DNA from: Buchnera aphidicola (Aphis helianthi)
GTDB lineage: Bacteria > Pseudomonadota > Gammaproteobacteria > Enterobacterales > Enterobacteriaceae
Assembly (NCBI RefSeq): GCF_005083845.1
Contig: NZ_CP034894.1
Location: forward strand, 372,001-436,000
Reading direction: 5' to 3'
Length of the DNA: 64,000 nucleotides
The stretch's first letter is position 1, and each line of letters begins with the position of its first letter. Both the position numbers and the translations under genes were made by a program. The notes beneath the pieces were generated by a model. It was not told the origin of the DNA and did not search any database. It saw only the letters and a program-made list of their open reading frames with translations. Positions 39,311-49,583 of this stretch are shown here, piece by piece.

Positions 39311-41917
39311 TTATAATATTCTTTGTATCTCGTTTACTTCAAAAACTTCTATATTATCTCCAATTTTTATATCATTATAATTTTTTATTCCAATTCCACA
39401 TTCCATTCCATTACGTATTTCATTTACATCTTCTTTAAAACGACGTAAAGATTCTAATTCACCTTCATAGATTACTACATTATCTCTTAGCACACGAATT
39501 GAATTATTTTTTTTAATGACACCACTAATTACCATACATCCTGCAATTAATCCAAATTTAGGTGATTTAAATGTATTTCTAACTTCTGCTAACCCAATAA
39601 TATTTTGTTTATATTCAGGAGATAAAAGTCCTGTCATAGCCGCTTTTACTTCATCGATTAAATCGTAAATAACAGAATAATAACGAAGATCTAAACGTTC
39701 TGTATCAATTATTTTTTTAGCAGAAACATCTGCTCGTACATTAAAACCTAAAATAATAGCATTAGACGCTAATGCTAATGAAGCATCTGTTTCTGTAATT
39801 CCACCTATACCTAAACCAATTATATTAATTTTGACTTCATCAGTAGATAATTTTAATAAAGCTCCAGAGATAGCTTCTAAAGAACCTTGAACATCTGATT
39901 TAACAATAACTTTTAATTCTGCAAAGTTAGATTTTTTAATATTATTAAACATATTTTCTAGACTTGATCTATTTTGATTTGCTAGTTTTAGTTCACGAGA
40001 TTTATTTTTTCGATAACATGCAACTTCCTTGGCTTTTTTTTCATCTCGAACTACAGTTACTTGATCACCAGCAAATGGAACTTTAGACAATCCTAAAATT
40101 TCAACAGGGATAGAAGGTCCGGCATATTGTAACAACTTACCAGTTTCGTTACGTAATGATTTAATACGACCATATTCTAAACCACATAGTATTATATCTC
40201 CTTTTTTTAAATTTCCTTTTTGAACTAATACAGTTGCTACTGGCCCTCTCCCTTTATCAAGAGAAGATTCTATTACAACACCTTCAGCCATACCTGTAGA
40301 AATTTCTTTAAGTTCTAACATTTCTGATTGTAATAAAATTGCATTTAATAATTCATCTATACCTTTTCCAGTTTTTGCTGATATAGAAACAAATATGTTT
40401 TCACCACCCCATTCTTCTGAAATAATATTATGTTTGGTTAAATCGTTCTTAATTTGATTTGTATCAGAATCTATTTTATCTATTTTATTAATAGCTACAA
40501 TAATTGGAACATTAGCTTCTTTTGCATGTTGAATAGCTTCAATTGTTTGAGGTTTTACTCCATCATCAGCAGCAACTACTAACACAACAATATCAGTAAT
40601 TTTAACCCCACGAGAACGCATACCAGTAAAAGCTGAATGACCCGGGGTATCTAAAAAGGTAATTGATCCTAAATCTGTTTTAACATGATAAGCACCAATA
40701 TTTTGAGTAATACCACCTGCTTCATTAGATGCTATTTTTGTAGAACGAATATAATCTAATAATGAAGTTTTACCATGATCTACATGTCCCATAATAGTAA
40801 CTACTGGAGATCTTATAATAAAAGTATCATTACCTAAATCACGATCTTTCATTATTAATTCTTCTAATGCATTTTCTCTACGTAAAATAACTTTATGACC
40901 CATTTCTTCTGCAATTATTTGAGCAGTATCTTGATCAAGAATATGATTAATTGTACCTATTATACCCATATTCATCATTGTTTTAATAACTTCAGAACTT
41001 TTTACTGCCATTTTATTAGCTAAATCAGATACTGTAATAACATTACTAATAACTACATCTCTATTAATAGAAGATGCAGGTTTTTTAAAAACTTGTTGTA
41101 ATAAAACAGATTTGTTTTTTAATTTAACATTTTTTTTATTTTTAAAAATTCGATTTTCTTCTTTTTTATTCTTTATATTAATATTTTGTTTATTATTTTT
41201 CTTTTGACGACTATTTTTTACATTTCGATTATAATTTCTTTTATTTTTTTCAATATCATTATGATGATCATCATTTTCTATATTTTGAGTATGAAAAAAT
41301 GTAGTTAAATTATAATCTTTTGTTTCTTCTTTAAATTTTTTATGTTCTAAATTTTCTTTTATTGTTTTCTTTACATTCAAAGAATACTTGTTTAAATCTA
41401 CATTTCTTTTTGAAATTTTATTTTTTTCATTTTTTTTAAGAGTACTAGAATTTTTTAATCGATTTAATTTATTTAAAGGATCTTTATTAGATTTACTTTT
41501 TTCTACAATTTTAATATTTTCTTTAAAAATTTTTTCTTTTATAACTTTTTTTTCAAAAGGTTTTGAAAAATTATTTTCTTTGTTTTTAACTAATATTTTA
41601 TCTTTTAACAAATTATTGACTTCTTGTGTCATATTTTTGGTATATGTTCTTTTTTTTCGAACTTCTACTTGAACAGATTTATTTTTTCCACCAGCTAAAG
41701 AAACATTTAAAGTACTACGAGTTTTTCTTTGTAAAATAAAAGTATTTTCAGAAATATTTTCTTTTTTTCTTAAATGTTTTAATAAAACTTTTTTCTCTGA
41801 AATATTAACAAGATCATTTTCATTTTTAGAAATACCAATTTCAGAAAAATTTTTTATTAATTCTTTTACTGATATTTTGATTTCATTAGACAAAACTTTT
41901 AAACTAATATCAATCAT
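39311..41917 (-). CDS. infB: Translation initiation factor IF-2
   Basis: GTPase that brings initiator tRNA to the 30S subunit. It has 868 residues (890 in E. coli). The N-terminal domain starts with [18 protein letters not shown] and is followed by a long Lys/Asn-rich linker (to about 285). The conserved N2/G region has the P-loop [13 protein letters not shown] near 376, DTPGHSAF near 422 and NKID near 478. Domains II-IV follow, with GECGIG-like [18 protein letters not shown] near the end. Seventeen bases after nusA. Internal starts making shorter IF2 forms cannot be judged by eye. Confidence 0.97.
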   Translation of the reverse strand: MIDISLKVLSNEIKISVKELIKNFSEIGISKNENDLVNISEKKVLLKHLRKKENISENTFILQRKTRSTLNVSLAGGKNKSVQVEVRKKRTYTKNMTQEVNNLLKDKILVKNKENNFSKPFEKKVIKEKIFKENIKIVEKSKSNKDPLNKLNRLKNSSTLKKNEKNKISKRNVDLNKYSLNVKKTIKENLEHKKFKEETKDYNLTTFFHTQNIENDDHHNDIEKNKRNYNRNVKNSRQKKNNKQNINIKNKKEENRIFKNKKNVKLKNKSVLLQQVFKKPASSINRDVVISNVITVSDLANKMAVKSSEVIKTMMNMGIIGTINHILDQDTAQIIAEEMGHKVILRRENALEELIMKDRDLGNDTFIIRSPVVTIMGHVDHGKTSLLDYIRSTKIASNEAGGITQNIGAYHVKTDLGSITFLDTPGHSAFTGMRSRGVKITDIVVLVVAADDGVKPQTIEAIQHAKEANVPIIVAINKIDKIDSDTNQIKNDLTKHNIISEEWGGENIFVSISAKTGKGIDELLNAILLQSEMLELKEISTGMAEGVVIESSLDKGRGPVATVLVQKGNLKKGDIILCGLEYGRIKSLRNETGKLLQYAGPSIPVEILGLSKVPFAGDQVTVVRDEKKAKEVACYRKNKSRELKLANQNRSSLENMFNNIKKSNFAELKVIVKSDVQGSLEAISGALLKLSTDEVKINIIGLGIGGITETDASLALASNAIILGFNVRADVSAKKIIDTERLDLRYYSVIYDLIDEVKAAMTGLLSPEYKQNIIGLAEVRNTFKSPKFGLIAGCMVISGVIKKNNSIRVLRDNVVIYEGELESLRRFKEDVNEIRNGMECGIGIKNYNDIKIGDNIEVFEVNEIQRIL

Positions 41918-41934
41918 ACTATTTTTTCCTATTG

Positions 41935-43422
41935 TTAAACTTTGGTATCAAACCAACAAATATTACGGGCAGTCATGATTAATAAACCAGCTTTTTCAGA
42001 ATTTAGATTTTCAATATCAGTTAAATCATCTACTCCTTGATCAGCTAATTCTTCTAAAGTAAATATATTTTTTTTAGCTAGTTTTAATGCCAATGCTTCA
42101 TTCATACCTTTCATATTTAAAAGTTTTTTTTCTGTTTTTTTATTGTTTACCATCTTTTTTCTATCTAATTCAATAAGAGTTAATCCATTTTTTGCAGATT
42201 CTTGAACTAGTTTTATTTCTTCTTCAGTTAATTGATTAATAGAGGATAATTCATGAAGTGGTATATAAGCTAATTCTTCAAGAGAAGAAAATCCTTCTTT
42301 GACTAAAATTGTTATAATTTTTTCATTAACATTTAAATATTTTTTAAAAATATTAAAAGCAGCGGAAGCTTCTTCTTTATGTTTGATTTGTAAATCTTCT
42401 GTAGTCATAACGTTTAATTCCCAACCACTAATTTGAGAAGCTAAACGAACATTTTGTCCATTTCTACCAATAGCCTGAGCTAAATTATTAGAATCTACAG
42501 CAATATCCATTATATGATGATCTTCATCTACTATAATAGAAGTAACATCTGCAGGAGCCATTGCGTTAATAACAAATTGAGCTGGATTGTCATCCCATAA
42601 AATAATGTCAATACGTTCTCCACATAATTCACTAGAAACTGCTTGTACTCGTGCACCTCGCATTCCTACACATGCACCTACTGGATCAATTCGTTTATCA
42701 TTAGTTTTTACTGCAATTTTAGCTCGTGAACCGGGATCACGAGCAGCTGCTTTAATCTCAATAATTTCTTCGCCAATTTCAGGAACTTCTATACGAAATA
42801 ACTCTATAAGCATTTCGGTCTTTGAACGACTCATGAATAACTGAGTACCACGAGCTTCAGGATATACTCCATATAAAATACCACGAATACGATCACCTGG
42901 TCGAAAATTTTCCCGAGGTAACATACCTTCTTTTAAAATAATGGCTTCCGCATTATTTCCTAAATCTAATGTAAGATTATCTCGATTTATTTTTTTAATA
43001 ATACCAGTGATAATTTGTCCAATATATTTTCGAAATTGATCAACTAACATAGCACGTTCTGCTTCACGTACTTTCTGCACAATTACTTGTTTAGCAGTTT
43101 GCGTGGTAATTCTATCAAAATTAACAGAATCAATTTTATCTTCTATATAATCATTAATCTCAACTTTATCACCTTCAAAACATGCTGCTTCTAAAGTAAT
43201 TTCTTTTGTTGGATGATTTACAATATCTACTACCATCCATCTTCTAAAAGTGCTAAAATTACCAGTTTTACGATTAATACTTACTCGCACATCAATTTCT
43301 TGTTCATGTTTTTTCTTTGTAGCTGTTGCTAATGCAACTTCCAAAGCCTCAAAAATTTTTTCACGTGGTAGTGATTTTTCATTAGAAACAGCTTCTACAA
43401 CAGCTAAGATTTCTTTATTCAT
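41935..43422 (-). CDS. nusA: Transcription elongation/termination factor NusA
   Basis: Binds RNA polymerase and modulates pausing, termination and antitermination. The 495 residues equal the E. coli length. The N-terminal polymerase-binding domain ([28 protein letters not shown]) is almost identical to E. coli. S1 (about 135-200), KH1/KH2 ([15 protein letters not shown] near 250; [14 protein letters not shown] near 320) and two C-terminal acidic repeats ending ARNICWF follow. In E. coli rimP and metY precede it; both are absent and a terminator lies immediately upstream. Confidence 0.98.
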   Translation of the reverse strand: MNKEILAVVEAVSNEKSLPREKIFEALEVALATATKKKHEQEIDVRVSINRKTGNFSTFRRWMVVDIVNHPTKEITLEAACFEGDKVEINDYIEDKIDSVNFDRITTQTAKQVIVQKVREAERAMLVDQFRKYIGQIITGIIKKINRDNLTLDLGNNAEAIILKEGMLPRENFRPGDRIRGILYGVYPEARGTQLFMSRSKTEMLIELFRIEVPEIGEEIIEIKAAARDPGSRAKIAVKTNDKRIDPVGACVGMRGARVQAVSSELCGERIDIILWDDNPAQFVINAMAPADVTSIIVDEDHHIMDIAVDSNNLAQAIGRNGQNVRLASQISGWELNVMTTEDLQIKHKEEASAAFNIFKKYLNVNEKIITILVKEGFSSLEELAYIPLHELSSINQLTEEEIKLVQESAKNGLTLIELDRKKMVNNKKTEKKLLNMKGMNEALALKLAKKNIFTLEELADQGVDDLTDIENLNSEKAGLLIMTARNICWFDTKV

Positions 43423-43465
43423 CTTAGTGAACCTCTGAATAAATTTTTTTAAAATATTCTAATAA

Positions 43466-43489
43466 AAAACCCCGAGAATTCGGGGTTTT
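43466..43489 (-). terminator. Intrinsic terminator between tRNA-Leu and nusA
   Basis: A 10-bp perfect stem, AAAACCCCGA with TCGGGGTTTT, around a GAAT loop. On the minus strand the stem runs into six T then ATT. It ends the secG-tRNA-Leu transcript and separates it from nusA, whose promoter must lie between 43423 and 43465 unless read-through occurs. Confidence 0.9.
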
Positions 43490-43573
43490 AGGTAAAACTA
43501 CCCTATTTATATCATTGAACATAATATTTTTTAATATATTTGATATATAATATTTATATATTAAAAAAAATTA

Positions 43574-43655
43574 TACCGAGGATGGGACTTGAACCCATAT
43601 GCCTTTCGGCACTATCCCCTCAAGATAGCGTGTCTACCAATTTCACCACCTCGGT
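43574..43655 (-). tRNA. leuU: tRNA-Leu (anticodon GAG)
   Basis: An 82-base class II tRNA. The acceptor arms ACCGAGG and CCTCGGT pair, with A as discriminator and no encoded CCA. The D arm contains AATTGGTAGACAC. The anticodon stem CTATC/GATAG encloses the loop TTGAGGG with GAG at 43619-43621. A long variable arm TGCCGAAAGGCA and the T arm GGGTTCAAGTCCC follow. E. coli leuU has the same anticodon and the same place downstream of secG. It reads CUC/CUU codons. Confidence 0.97.
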
Positions 43656-43706
43656 ATGTAATATTTAGTATTAATAAAAAACTGTTAATCATTTACAAAA
43701 TTAAAT

Positions 43707-44036
43707 CTAATTAGGTATTTCAGTATTTAATCTTTTATTTTTTTTTAACTTTAATATTTTTTCATTTACAACATCATTATTATCTTCAAACAAACTTGAA
43801 TTTATTTTTTTATCGTTAATATTACATAACACAAGACTTATTATTAAAAACAAACAAGCACAAAATCCAATAATATTAGTTACAAAATTATTGCTTCGAA
43901 CACTATTAAACAACTTAATATTATTAGATGTATTTGAATGTATAATATTACTTACATTTTTACCTGGCTGTAACAAAATTAAAAAATTCAAAAAAATAGA
44001 AATAAAAATTAAAAAAACTAAAAAAAATAAATACAT
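43707..44036 (-). CDS. secG: Preprotein translocase subunit SecG
   Basis: Small inner-membrane subunit that assists SecYE-SecA protein export. Start placed at MYLFFLVFLIF, corresponding to E. coli MYEALLVVFLI and giving 109 residues (110 in E. coli); a TTG 24 bases upstream is possible but lacks a Shine-Dalgarno. Two membrane helices are visible (residues 3-24 and about 52-72). Conserved landmarks are LILLQPGKN after helix 1, FVTNIIGF and the helix 2 end ISLVLCNIN, and the final IPN. The linker between helices is Asn/Ser-rich and poorly conserved. Upstream of tRNA-Leu as in E. coli. Confidence 0.9.
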   Translation of the reverse strand: MYLFFLVFLIFISIFLNFLILLQPGKNVSNIIHSNTSNNIKLFNSVRSNNFVTNIIGFCACLFLIISLVLCNINDKKINSSLFEDNNDVVNEKILKLKKNKRLNTEIPN

Positions 44037-44152
44037 AAAAAAATAATTTTCCTTTTTCAAATAAGAATAAAAAAATTACTATTTTAATAAAAAATTTTTA
44101 TTAAAATTAGTATGTTTAGATATTTGTAAATTAATATAATAAAATTAATACT

Positions 44153-45492
44153 TTATATATTTATTGATTTAATTACATTTGAAATAATACAAGCTATTTT
44201 TTTTACTTTATTATAATCTTGATCTTCTATCATAATACGAAAACAAGATTCAGTACCAGACTTTCGTATAAAAATACGACCAGTATTTCCTAAAATATTT
44301 TTTGATCTTTTAAGAATAGATCGAAATTTTTTATTTGTTTCAAAATTTTGAGCTTTTTGAACGAAAATATTTAACAAGATTTGAGGAAATAATTTTACTT
44401 GATTAGATAAACAGTATAAAGATGTATTATTTTTAATCATAGTTGATAATACTTGCAAACTAGCTATAATTCCATCACCAGTAGAGTGTTTATCTAATAA
44501 AATAATATGCCCTGATTGTTCAGCACCGAGCATCCAGTTTTTTTCTTTAATTTTTTTATATATATAACGATCTCCTATTTGTGTGGTTACAAATGGTATT
44601 CCCATTTTTTTAAAACCAAGAATAATACCCATATTAGTCATTAAAGTACCTACAACTCCACCATTTAATTTGTTATTTTTAAAATATTGTTTTGCAATTA
44701 TATAAACAATTTGATCTCCATTTATTTCATTTCCTAAATGATCTACCATAATAACACGATCTCCATCACCATCAAATGCCAATCCAATATCGGCTTTATT
44801 TAACATAACTAATTTTTTTAATTTAATAATGTTAGTAGATCCTGAATTTTGATTAATATTAACTCCATTTGGATTAATAAAAGAAGTTATTATATTTGCA
44901 CCTAAGTCTTGAAAAATTTTAGGTGCTATATTATAAGTAGATCCATTAGCACAATCTAATACAATAGTTAATTTAGATAAATTTATATTTCTAGGAAAAG
45001 TATTTTTACAAAAACTAATATATTTTTTTTTAGCATTATTAATTTTTCTAGAAATCCCAAAATTTTTTACATAAGAGAAATCATAAGAAGGATCGTTTAA
45101 TGCTTGCTCAATTAAAATTTCTATATCTCTAGTTATTTTGGATCCATTTTGAAAAAATATTTTTATTCCATTATCCTCAAAAAGATTATGAGAAGCTGAA
45201 ATGACGATACCTGCTGAAGCATTTAAAGCTTTTGTTAAATATGCAACGGCAGATGTCGGTATACAACCAACTAGTAAAGTAGAAATTCCTTTTGATAGAA
45301 TTCCGAATTCTAAAGAATACTGTAGCATACATCCTGAAATACGAGTATCTCTTCCTATAACAATTTTTTTTTATCTCCACCTAAAATATTGGCAATAATT
45401 TGTCCTAATTTTAACATAAAATCTGGAGTTATTGGTTTTTCACCTACCTTTCCACGTATTCCATCTGTTTTAAAATATTTTAAATCTTTCAT
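44153..45492 (-). CDS. glmM: Phosphoglucosamine mutase GlmM, frame broken at a poly(A) run
   Basis: Converts glucosamine-6-phosphate to glucosamine-1-phosphate for UDP-GlcNAc, hence peptidoglycan. The ATG at 45492 opens [17 protein letters not shown], equal to the E. coli start. After 40 codons the frame meets nine A (T9 at 45364-45372) and stops at 45355. The remaining protein ([13 protein letters not shown] onward) continues one base out of frame to 44153 with phosphoserine site GIVISASHN, metal loop AFDGDGDRV and RKSGTES intact. One extra A restores 446 residues (445 in E. coli). Downstream conservation suggests a working gene read by transcriptional slippage at the A run; a sequencing error or a real pseudogene are alternatives. 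Transcribed separately from ftsH; folP is missing between them. Confidence 0.88.
45364..45372 (-). repeat. A9 homopolymer causing the glmM frameshift
   Basis: Nine T on the plus strand (nine A in the glmM transcript). Ten, or seven, would join the N- and C-terminal parts of GlmM in one frame. Flanking codons are GGA GAT before and ATT GTT ATA GGA AGA GAT after, in the corrected frame. Confidence 0.85.
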
Positions 45493-45565
45493 ATTAATTT
45501 ATCTCTATTTTTAGTTATTTAAAAAATATAAAAATATTTATTATTTTTATAAATTTTATGTTTTC

Positions 45566-45609
45566 AAAAAAAACAAGATGAAGTTATAAGAATTTTATTA
45601 CTTCATCTT
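45566..45609 (-). terminator. Intrinsic terminator of ftsH
   Basis: On the minus strand AAGATGAAGT pairs with ACTTCATCTT around a 15-base A/T loop, then a G and eight T. It lies about 107 bases after the ftsH stop and isolates ftsH from glmM, in place of the lost folP. Confidence 0.85.
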
Positions 45610-45715
45610 ATTTTAGTAAATGTTAAAATATAATACTAATTGTATTAAATTTGTATATAATTTAATGCGTATATAAAAATATTGTTTTAATTTAATACAA
45701 TATTAATAATGTATT

Positions 45716-47557
45716 TTAATTTTGATTCATTTCAGACCATCCTTTTGGTTTTCGAACCTCTCTTCTTTCCATTAAATCATCAATTTGAAAAGCATCAATT
45801 GTTTCATACTTTATTAAAGCATCTTTCATAGAATGTAAAATATCAATATTTTCATTTAAAATATTTCTAGCTCGAATATAATTAACTTCTATTAATAACT
45901 TTACTTCTTCATCAATAATTCTAGCAGTTTCATCAGACATGTGTTTGGCTTTAGCTACTGTTCTACCTAAAAATACTTCTCCTTCTTCTTCAGCATATAA
46001 CAAAGGACCTAATTTATCTGAAAACCCCCATTGAGTTACCATATTTCTTGCTAAATTTGTTGCAACTTTAATATCATTAAAAGCACCTGTTGATACTTTT
46101 TTAGAACCATAAATAATTTCTTCTGCTAAACGTCCGCCATATAAAGTTGATATTTGACTTTCTAGTTTTTGTCTGCTAATACTAAATGTATCTGATTCTG
46201 GTAAAAAAAAAGTAATTCCTAATGCTTGACCTCTAGGAATAATTGTAACTTTATGAGCAGGATCATGATCTGGAACTAACCGTCCAACGATTACATGACC
46301 AGCTTCGTGATATGCCGTAGATTCTTTTTGAAAATCACTCATTACCATTGATTTACGTTCAGAACCCATCATAATTTTATCTTTTGCTTTCTCAAATTCA
46401 ATCATAGAAACTACACGATTATTTAAACGAGCTGCAAAAAGTGCTGCTTCATTAACTAAATTAGCTAAATCTGCACCCGAAAAACCTGGTGTTCCGCGAG
46501 CAATAATTATAGGATCAACATCTTTAGATAAAGGGACTTTGCGCATATGTACTTTTAAAATTTGTTCTCTTCCACGAATATCTGGAAGTGCTACAATTAC
46601 TTGACGATCAAACCGACCAGGCCGCAATAAAGCAGGATCTAATACATCAGGCCTATTAGTAGCGGCTATTAAAATTACACCTTCATTTCCATCGAAACCA
46701 TCCATTTCTACTAACATTTGATTTAATGTTTGTTCTCTTTCATCATGCCCCCCACCTAATCCAGCACCTCTTTGTCGACCTACCGCATCAATTTCATCAA
46801 TAAATATAATACATGGCGCAGACTTTCTAGAATGTTCAAACATATCTCGCACTCTGGATGCACCTACTCCAACAAACATTTCAACAAAATCAGAACCAGA
46901 AATGGTAAAAAATGGAACTTTTGCTTCTCCTGCAATTGCTTTTGCAAGCAATGTTTTTCCAGTTCCAGGAGGTCCAACCATTAGTATACCTTTGGGTATT
47001 TTACCGCCTAATTTTTGAAATCTACTAGGTTCTTTTAAATACTCAACTAATTCACTTACTTCCTCTTTAGCTTCATCGCATCCTGCAACATCATCAAAAG
47101 TAGTTTTAATTTCATCTTCTGATAACATTCGAGCTTTACTTTTACCAAAAGACATAGCTCCTTTTCCACCACCCATTTGCATTTGTCGCATAAAAAAAAT
47201 CCAAACACCAATTAGTAATAGCATGGGAAACCAAGAAATAAATATAGAAAGTAAAACACTTGGCTCTTCTGGTACTTCTCCTATAATTTTTACATTTTTT
47301 GTTATAAGATTATCTAATAATTTAGGATCATTTATAGGAATATAAGTGGTATATTTATTGCTATCTTTTTTAATAACACTAATCATACGTCCATTAATAT
47401 ATACCTCACGGACCTGATCTTGATTAACTTCGGATAAAAAAGTAGAATAATCAACTCTGTGATTATTTGAATCACTAGTATTAAAATTTTGAAAAACAGA
47501 CATTAAAATCACTGTAATTACTAACCAAAATATCAGGTTTTTAACCATGTCACTCAA
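45716..47557 (-). CDS. ftsH: ATP-dependent zinc metalloprotease FtsH
   Basis: Membrane-anchored AAA+ protease that degrades misfolded membrane proteins and regulators such as LpxC. It has 613 residues (644 in E. coli). Two membrane helices are visible (about 7-23 and 104-122). The AAA domain has Walker A GPPGTGKT near 195, Walker B FIDEIDA near 252 and the [21 protein letters not shown] near 305. The zinc site HEAGH is near 417. The C-terminal tail is shortened and ends KGWSEMNQN. The start shown is TTG, eight bases after AGAGG; the ATG nine bases downstream (MVKNLIFWL) aligns with the annotated E. coli start. rlmE lies upstream as in E. coli. Confidence 0.96.
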   Translation of the reverse strand: MSDMVKNLIFWLVITVILMSVFQNFNTSDSNNHRVDYSTFLSEVNQDQVREVYINGRMISVIKKDSNKYTTYIPINDPKLLDNLITKNVKIIGEVPEEPSVLLSIFISWFPMLLLIGVWIFFMRQMQMGGGKGAMSFGKSKARMLSEDEIKTTFDDVAGCDEAKEEVSELVEYLKEPSRFQKLGGKIPKGILMVGPPGTGKTLLAKAIAGEAKVPFFTISGSDFVEMFVGVGASRVRDMFEHSRKSAPCIIFIDEIDAVGRQRGAGLGGGHDEREQTLNQMLVEMDGFDGNEGVILIAATNRPDVLDPALLRPGRFDRQVIVALPDIRGREQILKVHMRKVPLSKDVDPIIIARGTPGFSGADLANLVNEAALFAARLNNRVVSMIEFEKAKDKIMMGSERKSMVMSDFQKESTAYHEAGHVIVGRLVPDHDPAHKVTIIPRGQALGITFFLPESDTFSISRQKLESQISTLYGGRLAEEIIYGSKKVSTGAFNDIKVATNLARNMVTQWGFSDKLGPLLYAEEEGEVFLGRTVAKAKHMSDETARIIDEEVKLLIEVNYIRARNILNENIDILHSMKDALIKYETIDAFQIDDLMERREVRKPKGWSEMNQN

Positions 47558-47632
47558 GGGAACAACCTCTCATTACATCTATTTTAAAGAACAACACAGA
47601 TTTAAAATTTTAGAAATAATTAAATAATATTT

Positions 47633-48253
47633 TTATCTGGTTGCTAGAATGAATATTTCTCGTGATCTTGATCGAGAAGTTTTTGGTTTACAAATTTTAA
47701 TCTTTGAAAATAGCATTTTAATTTCTCTAAAAAATTCATTTAAACCTTCTCCTTGAAAAGATTTTACTAAAAAAATACCATGTTTAGATAACAAATGTTT
47801 AGATATTGTAAGAGCTATTCTACATACTTCTATAATACGTGGCATATCAATAGACCAGCATCCTGTAATATTAGGTGCCATATCAGACATAACTACATTA
47901 AAGGTATTATTAGATAAATAATCTATTATAAAATTTAATGTATTTATATTGCGAAAGTCTCCTTGAAAAAATTTAACTCCTACTATTTTTTCCATAGGTA
48001 ATATATCACATGCTATAACAGATCCTGTTTTTCCAATTTTATTTACTGCATATTGTGACCAACCTCCGGGTGAAGCACCTAGGTCAATTATATTCATTCC
48101 AGGTTTAAATATTTTATTATTCTTATCAATTTCTTCTAATTTAAACCAAGATCTAGATCTAATTTTGTTTTTTTTTGCTTCCTTAACATATATATCTTGA
48201 AAATGTTCTGATAACCAACGCTTAGAACTATTTGATTTTTTCTTAACAATCAT
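47633..48253 (-). CDS. rlmE: 23S rRNA 2'-O-methyltransferase RlmE (RrmJ/FtsJ)
   Basis: Methylates the ribose of U2552 in the 23S A loop using S-adenosylmethionine, at a late stage of 50S assembly. It has 206 residues (209 in E. coli). The SAM-binding motif DLGASPGGWSQYAV is near residue 58, the catalytic lysine/aspartate residues fall in SDMAPNITG near 124 and LVKSFQGEG near 163, and SRSRSREIFILA ends the protein. Placed 75 bases upstream of ftsH on the same strand, the usual rlmE-ftsH operon. Confidence 0.96.
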   Translation of the reverse strand: MIVKKKSNSSKRWLSEHFQDIYVKEAKKNKIRSRSWFKLEEIDKNNKIFKPGMNIIDLGASPGGWSQYAVNKIGKTGSVIACDILPMEKIVGVKFFQGDFRNINTLNFIIDYLSNNTFNVVMSDMAPNITGCWSIDMPRIIEVCRIALTISKHLLSKHGIFLVKSFQGEGLNEFFREIKMLFSKIKICKPKTSRSRSREIFILATR

Positions 48254-48316
48254 ATTATTTATTTTTTTTTATAGATTTATAACAAATCTAATGATTTTTT
48301 TGAAACAAATTATAAT

Positions 48317-48796
48317 TTAGATATAATCTATTTTTAAAATTTTATATTCAACATTACCAGCAGGTGTGAATATAGTAGTAACAGTATTAATAGTTTTACC
48401 AATTAAACCTCTAGACATAGGAGAATTAATTGAAATCAAATTCTTTTTAAAATCAGATTCATCATCACCGACAATTTGATAAGTAAATATTTCGTTATTT
48501 TTTATGTTTAATATAGTTACCGTTGATCCAAATACAACTCTTCCATCATTAGGTATTTTGGTAATATCTATAATTTGACAATTAGATAGTTTTAACTCTA
48601 TTTCTTTTATTCGTCCTTCGCAAAAACTTTGTTCTTCACGGGCTGAATGATATTCAGAATTTTCTTTTAAATCACCATGCTCTCTAGCTTTTGCTATATC
48701 AATAATAATACGAGGACGTTTTATATTTTTTAATTGTTCAAGTTCTTTACGAAGTTTTTTAGCACCTCTAATAGTCATTGGAATTAAACTAACCAT
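48317..48796 (-). CDS. greA: Transcript cleavage factor GreA
   Basis: Rescues backtracked RNA polymerase by stimulating cleavage of the nascent RNA 3' end. It has 159 residues (158 in E. coli). It begins [20 protein letters not shown]. The coiled-coil tip carries the acidic pair in [19 protein letters not shown] near 38-55, required for cleavage. The C-terminal FKBP-like domain has [18 protein letters not shown] near 112. Preceded by a GAGG Shine-Dalgarno. It heads the deaD-to-greA minus-strand block. Confidence 0.97.
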   Translation of the reverse strand: MVSLIPMTIRGAKKLRKELEQLKNIKRPRIIIDIAKAREHGDLKENSEYHSAREEQSFCEGRIKEIELKLSNCQIIDITKIPNDGRVVFGSTVTILNIKNNEIFTYQIVGDDESDFKKNLISINSPMSRGLIGKTINTVTTIFTPAGNVEYKILKIDYI

Positions 48797-49296
48797 TTAA
48801 CATACCTCATTTTTTTTTCTAAAGAATATAATTAATTATTAATTTAAAAAATATTAAAAATTTTTATATAATTTTTTAATATAAAATATATTTTAAAGAA
48901 AAAAGAATTAATTTTAATTGAATATTTTTAAAAAATTAAATCATTAGATTGTTTTGATAAAATAATTAAACTAAAAAATATAGCAATATTAATTTATCAT
49001 TGATAAAATCTAATATAAGTCAAAATTAAAATTTTAATATTAATTATGATCTAGTATTTAAATTATTCTATATGTAATAAATTTATTATTTTTTCTAAAA
49101 ACATCAATTTTTTATTTTAATATAACTGAAGAGACACATATCTATTTTAATGTAAAAAATAAAATTTATCAAAAATTTCAATTTTATGAAGTGAAATTCT
49201 TTATTAATATTTAATAAAAAAACTTAAAAATATATTTTATTCGTATAATATTCAAAATTTTTATATTTTAAAAAATTAATCTAAAGCATACTTAAA
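48797..49296. other. Long A/T intergenic region between greA and ibaG
   Basis: 500 bases between divergent genes, the longest gene-free stretch here. It is almost pure A/T with no open frame, tRNA or clear hairpin. E. coli carries several genes in the corresponding interval, which have been deleted. It must hold the greA and ibaG promoters; several TATAAT-like hexamers occur but cannot be told apart from background composition. Confidence 0.5.
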
Positions 49297-49551
49297 ATGA
49301 ATAATGAACAAATAATATCAATATTAAACAAAAAACTAAATTTAAAAGAAATATATATTACAGGAGATAGTAATCATATCAAAATAATTGCTATAGGAGA
49401 TATATTCAAAGGTAATAGCCAAGTAAAAAGACAACAAATAATTTATGCACCTTTAATTGATATAATTACAGAAAAAAAAATTCATGCGTTATCTATAACA
49501 ACATATACAATAGACGAATGGAAAAAAACAAAAAAAAAGCAATCTGACTAA
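49297..49551 (+). CDS. ibaG: BolA-family protein IbaG
   Basis: Small BolA-like protein that pairs with monothiol glutaredoxin in iron-sulfur handling; in E. coli it is called IbaG/YrbA and sits directly before murA. The 84 residues equal the E. coli length. Visible matches are LKEIYITGDSNHIKIIAIGDIF (BolA beta core), SQVKRQQIIYAPL near 47-60, and IHALSITTYTIDEW near 68-82. Followed 32 bases later by murA. Confidence 0.92.
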   Translation: MNNEQIISILNKKLNLKEIYITGDSNHIKIIAIGDIFKGNSQVKRQQIIYAPLIDIITEKKIHALSITTYTIDEWKKTKKKQSD

Positions 49552-49583
49552 CATATTGAAAATAAATAGAGATTTAATAATGA

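Noticed and set aside
45186..45398. Two overlapping open frames of about 65 codons across the glmM frameshift
   Set aside because: They are read in other frames of glmM, have no family resemblance, and disappear once the A9 frameshift is recognised.
48797..49296. A/T-rich 500-base gap as a replication origin or pseudogene
   Set aside because: No DnaA-box cluster, no dnaA/gidA neighbours and no recognisable gene remnant; composition alone is uninformative in this genome.
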